64,000 nucleotides of DNA from NCBI RefSeq assembly GCF_910592395.1, contig NC_088317.1:13886001-13950000 (forward strand). Reading direction: 5' to 3'. Each line of letters starts with the position of its first letter. The first letter of the stretch is position 1. Below, piece by piece: positions 47,001-59,000 of the stretch. The notes beneath the pieces are model-generated. The model had not been told where the DNA came from. It was given only the letters and a program-made list of their open reading frames with translations, and made no database searches. The translations under genes and the position numbers were made by a program. Source of the stretch: Lineus longissimus (lineage: Eukaryota; Nemertea; Pilidiophora; Heteronemertea; Lineidae).

Positions 47001-50000
47001 AAAATTATCCACTGAAGCAATAACGCCATGTTTATTTCCTTAACATGTCCCTCACTCCAACTCAAGTCAACACTGCTTACAGTAAAACCACGGTTTCTAA
47101 AATCAAATCAAACGCATCTTTCGTCGACATCTGTACTTACATCGATACACTACATCTCCTCGAGAATCAACTGAAATGAACACATGCCTAGTTAAGACTT
47201 CTCAGTCATACATGTGTGTTTTCATTTTAGGCAATGGTATCGTAAATTACGTCTGCATAACACCATAACATTTACTGCACAAGAAAACCGCCCGAAAAGC
47301 AGCGGGTGATCGGAGTCGGACATTATTTACGAGCTAAATCTAACACATCTTTATGACAGAAGTTTTGACAAAAAGGGTCAAATCATACTGGTAAGCAACA
47401 TTTATTTATTTCCGGAGCATAGTTTTCATTAGACACTGGGTCATAAAAGCCTATACGCAGTGGAATACGGACAGCCCAAAATATTTTTCCTGTTTTAGTT
47501 GTACAATGTACCTCTGTATCCAATTTTTCTCACTGAAAATGAATAAGAATCTTAGCTTAGTTTCAAATGGTAGCAAAACGAAGTCACAGTTAAAGGAGCT
47601 TTTGAAAGAAAATTACAACCCGATGACAGCCTTACTAGGATTCCGACATGTGTATCATCAAATAAAGGCACGGAATCGTTTTAAAACAAGAAGGAATTTT
47701 TGGAGTGAGAATCTTGCAATCAGTTATTCGTAAGGTGGTCTTTTCATAAAAGGTACGTGGGATCATTACGTTTACAGGCCACTTAGAATCAAATTCGAAC
47801 AATTCAGCTCCTCCCAAGATTGGGCCTATTGTTCTGTGAGCGTTATCCCTGAACAGATAGTCGAGCATTACAATGCGGTATCAGCTCTCCGAAAATGAGC
47901 GGGTTAAATCAAATGATGGACCAACACTGGTCAAACTAAATAATTATAAATTCGTTATTTTTCAGTCAATTTTAAATCTAAAAAAGCTATTTTTTAGAGA
48001 AAAATGTATTTGTAGGCGAACTGTCTAGTTTTACAAAAGCATCGCAGCAAAATTGTTTAGACCCTTTTTTTCTGTCGTGATTAGACGATCACACAACATA
48101 TTTGCTTATCTGAGGATTGTATCAAGACAAAATCTTGATAATTCGTACCGCTCAAAAAGGCGTTTTTTAGGCCTGTACGAATGGTTTTATCTTCAAGGGG
48201 TTGTAAACGTAATGATGGTTTTTATGGTTAATCAGAAGCGTAAACCGGTAGTGGGTGCCCTGCAGCTCCCCTATCATGCCTATGTCGAAAATAAGGCTTC
48301 AGAACTTCGCCTCAACTTACAAGCCACTCTGAAATCATGGCGCCAATGAACTGAAAAAAGAAGGGGGTAATAATTTAGGTTGATGCTGTGACTTGTGATA
48401 GGTTATCTGACGTGGTTAAAAGGAGTCACGGCCTTAAAAAACCTGAACTGTTGCATAATGAGGGGCCGTACCAGAGTGGATAGGTCCCCTCAAGGGTCAA
48501 CAAAAAGCATTGTCATGCAAAGACGATCTGCATTGCCTACTCTCACATCACATGGTTGCCGGTTTCTGAGAAGATGACTAGGTGCAGATCCTCTGCAAGC
48601 ATTCTGCAAACGAGAGAATCGGTTACCTTTGCATATCAATCCAGTTCCTCGTCCCTTTTTCTTCGTGCCTTTTGGACATTTTCCGTTCTCAAACGGCTGT
48701 ATATATGCGGGCCGACGATCCGCTGAATGCAGAAAATAGAATTGCCAAGCACTTTACTCGGTATCACAAAATCTCATGTCAATCAATAAAATAGTCCTGC
48801 CAAGAGTACATTTCGCTGCCCCGTTTCAAGCGTCTGGGGTCAAGTTTGGCGTCATAACGGATATCATTTCTGAGGCTTGCAAGTATACACTTAAAGTCAT
48901 GTTTTCCAATTGTTAATTTCATTGAAATGCACAACAGTATCTTGTTATTTTGTCTTTGCTTTTCTATTTTAATTGGGAAGTATAGTTATAATTGATTATT
49001 AAAATTCCCTTTGATTTTTGTACAATTTTAATCGCCCCTGACTAACGATTGTAGATTAATTATAGTGCAGTAAATGATTTTGTTGACAGACCTATATGTA
49101 CTATATGACTGGAAAACATTTCACCTTGCGGGATAGGGAGGAATAAGGCTCGTCAGTGAGGTACTCAAAGATCATTGCAGATATAAGCAATACACAAATT
49201 ACGGGTCAATCTTGCTTTCTGTTAAAGGGAAAATATAGGCAGCAGCTAGGCAGGCAAAGTCGCCAATAGGGGTCTCTCACATCCCACAGTACGTTGAAAT
49301 GATTCACGCTTGTACGAGGAATATATTTAGTGGTGAATCTAACATGACCCAGGGCCCTCACTGTGTATATTAGTCACCTGAAGATGGCCAAATTAGCCCC
49401 TCTGCTTTTGCCTATAGTCCCCCTATAAAACAGGCCTCTTTTCTTGGAGTCAACTAAGTTTTTGTACTTACAAATAATAATGGCTGAAAATAAAAAATCC
49501 AATCATGAAAGGCTTTATTATCTAACGTCATATTGTATATCACCAATTACTCTAGACTCACTGACGAATATGCAAGCCAAGCCCCCCATACATGTTGTAC
49601 CTTTCGTCGTGCGATGCCATTCAACACTGTTCTATCGAGATAGCCAATAGGGGGGCGACACCAAGTCGTCTAACATTTCTGATTGTCATGACATCATGTC
49701 CTGCTCTTGGCGTTTTTTGTGTCAATTTCTTCAAACTGCAAGGACAGATAGGCCCTGGGCCAATCAGGTATGAAGGGGTCTTGGCTGTTCAATGCGTATT
49801 GTGTTGGGGCCGGTCATGGCCCGAGATAATGAACCGGTGTAAGAACGGTGAGACTAGAGTATATACATCAGAGAAAATGGACAAACATACAATTGAAATT
49901 GATTCTGAATTTGTGATGACAGAAAAAAACCTTCCAGTTTGACGCCGTTATAGACAAGGTCACGTTTTGCCTTTTTACAAAAAGACCGCTCGCGTCTAGA

Positions 50001-53000
50001 TTAAGCTATTTTAAGACAACTAAGGACCGCCATATGAGCTCGGTCCTAATTCCTCAAACACTATAATTGTCAAAAAGGAACATGCGGGTACATATATAAC
50101 CTGCGAAGTGTGACCCGACGTTTCTTTTCAAAAGTGTCTTTTTCAGAGGTTGCAATGAGAATCGGGCATAAGAACTGATGATCTCGCAATTTAAAGACGC
50201 CGATTCGAATCATGCATCTCTCTGTCATGGTCCGCAATGTCCCGGTTCTCGTCACCTACATGTGCATGTAACCAAGGATCGGCACTGTTACTACATAAGA
50301 ATTGTAACAACCTACCTCCCCAGTGCTTAAGTGACACTGAAACGATACAAAATAAGTGAATTAGCGATGGGAAGAAGCGCGTGTAGCAGTTGATATGAGA
50401 AGCTGAAACTAAACCTCCGATGAGATTACTGGTATTGATTTCTGCAGACTGAATTACTCATTGTGGAGCGGTTGAGGTGAACTCTAAACCGGCCCATACC
50501 CACTGGTTGCGCGGTGAGAGGTTGACGCCGAATCGCCGGCGAGTCCTTGTGATCAAGGAAAGGTACCGTAACAATACCTTTTCACCGGCAACTTTCTTGC
50601 GACCCAAAGTCCAATGTGTAAATGCATCGTCAATTTGTCGAGTCCTTTGGTGTCGCGTTACTTTTGTTTTTGGATTTTAATTTCGAATTTCCGTCGAACC
50701 ATCAACGTCCAATAAGTGCATCGAAGTTCCATATAGTTTATGATTGTGTCAGTGAACTTGGAGAAAGGATGTGACTCCCATATTGAGATCTCCTGGTTTT
50801 GCCGATGAATGTCATGAAAGGAAGCAAGCTCAATGTTTAATGAAACTAAGAAGTCAAGCCCTTCGAATCTGAGGAAATCAAATGACTGACACACAAAATG
50901 CTGGCGGCAGTTCGATAGAGTACAATGGCGATTCTTTGTTATTGACTGACTTCTATGTATTTACTCACTTCTTAATCCGAGCTTTCGCACTGAAAGATAC
51001 AAGTAAGATTGATGAATATTTAGAGCAAATGCGAGATGATGACTGCTTAAAAGTAGTGTAAATTCAACTTTAAATGCAAGTAATAAACGGTATTCACGAT
51101 GTTGAATACCGGTAAAGACATCGAACCCGACCTTATACAGCGAGTCCCAGCTCGACAAGTATATAACAAGCGAAAGGATATAACAAGCGAAAAGATCGCC
51201 GCTAGAAACGTTTTTAATTTCCTGAATTGTGAAGCGGATACCTAAGATGCATTATCCAATCTGTTAAAACCATTAGGAGGTTTTCCCTTGCGATGCATTC
51301 GCACAGAGCTTTATAATGCACATGCGCTAGCTCACAACTATCACCAATGGTTCTATCTCAATGGTATTTTAGAATGTAGGTAAAAATCCCCCCGGGAAAT
51401 ATCCCCCCAGTAATATACCTCCTGGTAAATATCCCTCCAGGTAAAAATCCCCCAGGTAAATATCGTCACATAGTTAAAAAAGTACCGCGGTTTATTTTAA
51501 GCCTATAGCAAATCTGACGAACATGAAGTGCGAAGACGAAAATCGCCCTGGGGGCTATTTACCAGGAGGGATATTTATTTACTTGGGTGATATTTACTAG
51601 GGGGATTATAACCGGGGGCGGATGTTACCTGGTACCGGTATTTTAGTACCATACTAATAGGAGGGAGTATACTCGTACTTACGCTGTGATCGAACCTCAG
51701 TTGTGTCAGTGACCTTGCAGTGATGATCTAGATACGGTGCTGATCCCTTCACACACAGCCCGTTACATCGCGGAATAACCAACACCCTTAAATCGACTGT
51801 CAAGAGAGATATCAAATTTTAGTCAATTAATTTTCAAAAGGCCAATTTAAAAAAAAGGTTTCAAACCAACTCTTCTGTTTTTTCTGTGAGAAAAGCTTGT
51901 GTATGAGAAGGACACTATACGTATAGAAGTATCTGATGACTGTCACTATTACCAAGTATGGTGCAGCTGATAGAATGCTGGTGTAAAAGGAATGGACGTC
52001 CTAGGAATGCAGGACCCCATACACTAGCTGTGTATTGTCAACGAATGTGGTTAATGGTTTGGTTAGGGTTAGCTACATAATCTTCAACAAAGAAACTCGG
52101 CGACTCTATTCACTTTAACAAAAGGACCGGTGTGACAGCGGATATAGTCCCCCTGGAGTCATAGTCCGGTAGCATTGTATTTGATCAATTAAGCAGCATG
52201 ATCTATTGTACCGCTAACCCTAACCAAAACATTTAGCAATGCGGGCTATTGTTACACGGACTATCAGCCCTAGGACTGCTATCCCTTGCACACCGGACTT
52301 GGATTCCGGGGAACTTGCATTTCTTTTACACCGGTAACTCACGATCGTGACCCCTATATTCAGGAACGCTTGAATGTACTGTATTTTGCATTGCTGCACT
52401 TTGTAAAAAGCGTCATATTGCATTTTCTAAAGAAGACGATTATTCAGGCAAGTTCCCTTTTTTCAATTACCCGCAGGGGTCTTATTAGAATTCTAACCCG
52501 AACCTGCATGGTACCGATGTGTGATGGGTTTCTCACGAAACTAATACCCGTACTTGAATCGTGTGATTAATAGCCCCTGCCTTATATAACTCCAGACCCT
52601 TTCTTGTACACTCTCCTTATAGTCAACTTTGTCTATATCACCCATTGGCCAGCCCCGCCCCATGAACGCTGTTAAAACGAAGTGCCGGATCAGATCGGAC
52701 TAAAATGCGTTGCCCATATACACCTGAACTGGTCTAGAGATATACATGCACGCCGAATTTGAAGTCTACAGTCATCTTTTTGCGGTAAAAAACATGCCAG
52801 AGTTACAGCCAAATGGCCTGTTTATGCCATTTGACCTCTGTGACCTTGAACGATAGGCTAAATTCATAAGTATCATATAATGTACCTTGTTAAAAGTACT
52901 TATCGTAAAAATTTGGAGATGGTACATTTGCGTTTTCGGTTTATTTGTAAATAAAGGGCTGACTATTGCACTTACTGACACATTTTGCACCACTTCTTCT

Positions 53001-56000
53001 GAATCCGGATCGACATGTAGTCGTTTTGCGTGGGATCTCTATCCTCGTACCTGACATCTTCCCTGAAAACAAATAAGGATACCATAAAGCATGTGGCTAA
53101 GCAATCTTTTTCACCAACAATATCAGCCATTAATTAGCAGGCTACTCCAGATTGATCAGATTATGCATGATAATCCGCACTGGAGAGCTAAAATCTATAA
53201 ACTACATTTTATTCAGATCTCACATATATCCACTTATTCCGTGATAAAATAATTTTGGGTTCGTTCTACCTTGTCAGGATTCATTGGTCTGTTGATTCTG
53301 GTAACATCATCTTTGCAGTGCCAACACAGTAGGTGGCGAGGTCTCTCACTCCCAGGCCAGAGGTAGATTACCTAAGATTACTACAGCAGGGCTGCCGACT
53401 TCTATAGCTATCAAGGTAATCCCGATTAAACACAAAACTCAACACGAAGTACATCGGAGATAACTTTCATTTTGCTGAAAGTTTCTCCACACACATTTGC
53501 CGTAAAGGTATATTCATATTACGGGGGCGTAGCTGGCGTTTTGGTCGGGGGGAGGGGGTAAACGGCTCTCGGGGGGAATGAGGGAAAAGAACATTTTTTT
53601 GGAAATTTCTTCAGGTAAAATCACGGTCAAAACACCCCCCTCCGCTGGCTACACCCATGATATATTGGATGTGGTTTGCGGCATACGTCATAATATTCCT
53701 GTGTGAATCAGTAAGCGTGTAGCAAAGGTACATGCGGGTTAATCACAGACAGCGATAATGCACTTACTGAGACAAAGTCCATCCACTAATTTAAAGGTGG
53801 CGAGGCAATCCTTGCCTTTCTTTGGTCGCATCGTGACAAAACCACCCCCTGCCACCAGTCCATTGTTCGAGTTAACATTCACCTGAGCTGCAGATAAAAT
53901 AATTCGTAAAATAGTTTGTAAAATCTACTGTTTACTAGTAACTTTGTATTGTTCAGTTGTTCTTTTTTAGCAAATGTTGAATAAAGCAGTATTAAAAAGA
54001 ACAACTTTAATGCGATCATATTTTAACATCATCAAAGGCAGCCATTAGAATCAGTAAAATACGAAAGGAGTTACATATATATTTATAATAAACTGCAGTT
54101 TACAGTGTAAATGCATTATGCGCCTACGGAGCCTCGTTGTGAATTCATGATCAGCGGTTATGGTTAGGCAAAAAGGGGTTGTTGGTACAAAATATGGAAG
54201 CAGACAAAAAGCATTTAAAACCACATTTTGAGATGTTTTACAATAGATATTGATACCTGATCACTGTCAGTATTGATTGTCTCACCAAAATCGCTTGGTT
54301 GGAGCTAAATTGTTTGCCAAATCCTCCCCCACGCCTCGGTTTTGGTCTACATTTTAGATCTACCCTCGCGGTTTTGGTGAGACAACCGACACCTCGAGTT
54401 CGGTATCAATTAGTGTTAAATGAACTATCTTATGAAAATATCCGTATATTTGAACATGGGGAACTGTGCAACGATGCCAATATTTATATTTTTAAGACTA
54501 CGGCCAGCTTTGAACTATGAGCGGTTTCAGATTAATCCCTTTTCTTTCACGACATCAGTATAACTTATTTTCTCCCTAATATCACAATATAACGTTTTGA
54601 TAATCATTCAATGTCGCCTCTTCTGTTGGAAACAATTAATGCAATACAAGCACTGAACAAATAAATGCGCTACATCAGTTTATTCGCGACCCCATTTATT
54701 CTTCCTCTGTCATATCGAATACTTATCATTAAACTCTCTCTCTTCTTAGAAATAGAGCTTCGGAAAAACCATAAATAGTTTTTCGGCCAACACTACAGGT
54801 TTCATTGCACCCCTTAGAGTTCTTTTCATCGTAAAAGAAAAGCCCAACATGGTTTTTGAGATCGTGAAAATCTCTTCGCTGAAACTTCGCTGAAAATCCT
54901 CTACGGGTTGCATAACTGTGTTGGCCGAAAAACCATCAGATGTATTTTCAAATTCCAAGATATAGCATATGTACCAATGTAAATCATACGAAGACACGAT
55001 AATGTTCATAACTCAAAATTGAAAAGTCCCTGCCCTGCAGTGAATCGACAGCAGCATCTGATTGATAATATAGGAAGGCGAGTAGATTTTGACTCGAAAT
55101 GAGTCAAGTGTATCCTACCTTGACACAGGCCATCCATTCTGGCGAAACCCCCAGTGCAAGCTCTCTCACCGTCCCGGATACGTAGGCTGTATGACACTCG
55201 TTGAATCCCTATCTTCAATCTCTCTGTAAGAGCAGGCGAAAACAAGCTTTGTTGAACATGTGGAGTGGCGTCGAACTATACTGTGAATAATATCTTCACC
55301 TTTTTATGTAAAGTATTTTTTATTGACGAAAAACAAGATGGCCAAAATGCACTGGATGGATATTACAAATGCACTGGATGGATATTACAAATGCAATATA
55401 CGTATATGCAGGGATCTTTCAAAATACGCTGAGCAATTCACCTTTTCTTTTTAAATTCCTAATTTTTTCAAAAGCTCTTCCCCTATTTTGTTTTTAGCTT
55501 TTTAGGTAAAGTGTATTGTTCTTAAATTTTGCATTGACAAGTGATAATTGAGCTGCGCTTAATATTTAGCTTTGATTGGATATTTAAAACCGGTCTTAAA
55601 GCAGTGAATCTAAAGAGTATGCAGAACTCAACTATGCCGAAGGAATCAGACACTTACTCCTACAGCATTTTCCAATGTTTTTTAGGCCCTGTGGACACAG
55701 CCCTTTGATTATTGGAATCATTAGGTAGTCGCCGACCAAGCCCGGACAGCCAATTGGGCCGAGCAGTGGAACTGAAACAAGAGAAAAAACATGAGCGAGG
55801 AATGTGGCCATGAGATACAAAACATCAACAAGATGACATTGTAAATGTCTGATGGTTCCCGATGTGCTGAATGTTGAAATAAAGTTCTGTTGACACTAGT
55901 TTTAATTCGAATTGAATTTAAACCTTAATTCGTATTAAGTGTTCACACTGAAAACGGTGTGGCACGATGCGGAACCGTTTTATCGACATCAGTTTTTGAT

Positions 56001-59000
56001 TCGAATAGACCATATCAGGGTAACAGGTGGCACCACATGACGGCAGAAAAGACGTCTCCAAATTGTTTTCAACGTTATTCCTCTAATGACGTGGCATACT
56101 GATTTGACCTTGACCTTGACCTCTGACCTTCAAGGTCATTGCATAACCTGAATGGGCAACCTCAATAACCTGGGCATAGGTGAAGGTTCCATGACTCTAC
56201 TCCTCCCACAGACCGAGATAGTTCAAATTATCAAAATTGATATATGAAAATCTCATGATATCTTAATGATCCAAATGCCTGACACTGTACATTTTCATGT
56301 CATTTAACTCTTTGATAACTACACATTACCTAGACTTGGTTGCACATTGCTAACTTACTCAGATGTCAAGATATCTCAAAATATCAAATTCGATATATCA
56401 ATATCACCATGACCCTGATAACTGAGATTGAATTTGATGCACTCATTGAAATCAGGCACATCAATAACCTAGGGTAGACCTTGTTTCCAAACTTCTAACT
56501 TGAATAGGGACAGAGATATTCGCATCTGAAAAGTGTGACAGACAAAATCTCACATCTCAAAATGTCAATTTCACCATGATCCCCGTGTCGTAAGTTGACA
56601 ATGATGGGCTCATTAGATTGCTAGTGTCCACAAACCTAGGGGTAGGAACTGTTTCTAGACCTCTAACCCTCATTTTAACTGAGCTGTGACAGTCATAAGA
56701 CTGGACAGACACACACACACACAGACACACACACACACAGACACACACACACACAGACAGACACCATGACCAAACACAATATGGTTCCTGTTCTGAAAGA
56801 ACCAGGAACCATAACAATACCCTCTGCCATAAACTGGAAGAAGTGGCCACCGCCGCGGGAAAGCAAAAAGGCCTAGAGTTTACATGTGTACATGGTCAGG
56901 CGGCGACAGGACGAGGTCCACTTCAGTGATACCGCGGCGGTTCTTTATTCTAATTTCTACAGCAATACATCCACATGTAGGCACTTTATATACCCTTGTT
57001 TCTCACTCCTAACGTCAAGCCTGATTTTTTCATAGTGCACATATCTAGGCCCGTAATGGGGTAATTTTTAGGCCTTCTATATTGCCATGGACGCTGCTGG
57101 TCAATCAAGTATTGGCCTGAAGAAACTTACTCCCGTCGTGGGCCTTCCAAAATGTACACATACACTAGCTTACTACAGTGGACGTTGGGCGTGCGAAATA
57201 GCATTCCGCGACGTTATTATTTATAGGTCACAAGGTCATTTGAATAAGATATTGATGACGTTTTAGTCACGTGACAGTCGGACATCGACACTTATTTCTA
57301 CGCATTTGAGCTTATTTCAAAGTCAATTATATTTGACCCTGCATTGTTTTTAGCATGAATGATACCATAGAGTCAGAGAGAGAAATATTCAGAACAATTA
57401 TGTAGTATTTCCAACACTCGGACATGTGCCAGATTGAATCTAACTGCCCTAGTTATAAAGCCTGAATCCATTACGAAACCGCATGTTTGTCCGACATTGC
57501 TTGTAATTCAGCGATGGGGAAATAGAGGGCAGCAGCTGCAGTGACCTCATTATCGCGGAATGCTATTAGAGTAAATGGGAGGTCTGCTACGTTAAATTAC
57601 AACATTAGAGTGACACGTAGCTGGATGGCTCAGGTATGGGTTCATGATCGATGAGTATCTGCCTCATTGAAACTGTAAAATACCGTATCTGCTTTGACGT
57701 ACAGGGACTCGTCCTTAACATTGCAACTGCTTTTGACAGCATCTTATAGTTTATGCTATATCATTAGTACGTGTTTGGCCCTTTACATTGCAGTTAGAAG
57801 AAATCGGCCCTCCCGCATCTAGGCCCAATTCCCATTGTTCTACTGTCAAATCAAATCGTTATCAGGGCAAATCTTCATAAAATCGACCCCCTCGAAACAC
57901 CTTCCAACTGGGTCGAGAGGCAAAAAACGTATTGTGTATCGATGAGAGCTCACTTTTACATGCACAGAGCTGACATCCGTCGGTATCATGCTCGTATTCA
58001 CTGCACTTCTGGCGACATCGTGGCACACGGCATTCTGAAAATAAACGATTTGTTTACCAAGATACATTTTGTTCCTCAGAGTTTAATTTCACCGACTCCC
58101 AATGCCATGACACTCAGTGTACAAACAAAAGCGAGGCACTTCCCGGCAAGTAGCCTCGAGTACGCGTAACATCAGGATACGATTCAATCTCTGACCTCTT
58201 GCCGGTATCACCAAGGATCGCATCTACAACATGGTTGTTCAGAATTAATTGGATTTTAATGTTGCATCGTATTCATCCAAATCCGATATAAGTGTCAAAA
58301 ATAACTTTTACCTCAACCTCATCAACACACATACCTTTTTTACACGTTGGCACCATCTTACAGCGCTCTTCCTTACAACCCTTTGCTGCCACCAGGCGAC
58401 AAATCATTCCGATACTGCAAGTCTTTTTCTGAAAAATGTAGACGCCTAGAGCTGAAAACATGACATAAAATACAAGTTGTCGAGAGAAAATATACATTGT
58501 AATTTTTGAATAACTACAGCATTATTCATGATAAAAGTTGGTTGGAATATTAACGACCGATTTCCTTTCTGTCAGTGGCCTCAAAAAGTCATGACGTTTC
58601 TGGTCCACGACCGGGTTTACCAATAGATACAATCTTAAGCACATACTGGGTTTTGTGCAAAGCGCTCCACTGTTACAAGTTGCCTTTGGTTCGAGGTAAA
58701 AATTCTAACGGTATAAATCCTGAGGGAAAAATCCTAACGGGATGAATCCAAATAATGTTCAGGTAGGTAATTAACGATCCAAAAACTTATAAATGAATTT
58801 TTATCAAATATAATTTCAGACGAAAAAAGTTCAACAAATACATTCCAAAATTGATGAAAGATAGCAAAAATATTTCCAAAAATCTCAAAATATTCCAAAT
58901 ATCTCAGAATATTTGAAAAGAAAAAAATTCTGAAAAAATCATAAATTTTCGGATTTTTACCTCCGGGAAGATTTTTTGGAATTTTTCCCGTTAGGATTTT

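Larger units (their letters stand above)
55772..57953 (-). other. Large intron of the matrix gene
   Basis: Contains GACCTTGACCTTGACCTCTG-type repeats near 56107, a CA-rich microsatellite and a hairpin-ended element; no exon-like segment was found. Confidence 0.45.
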
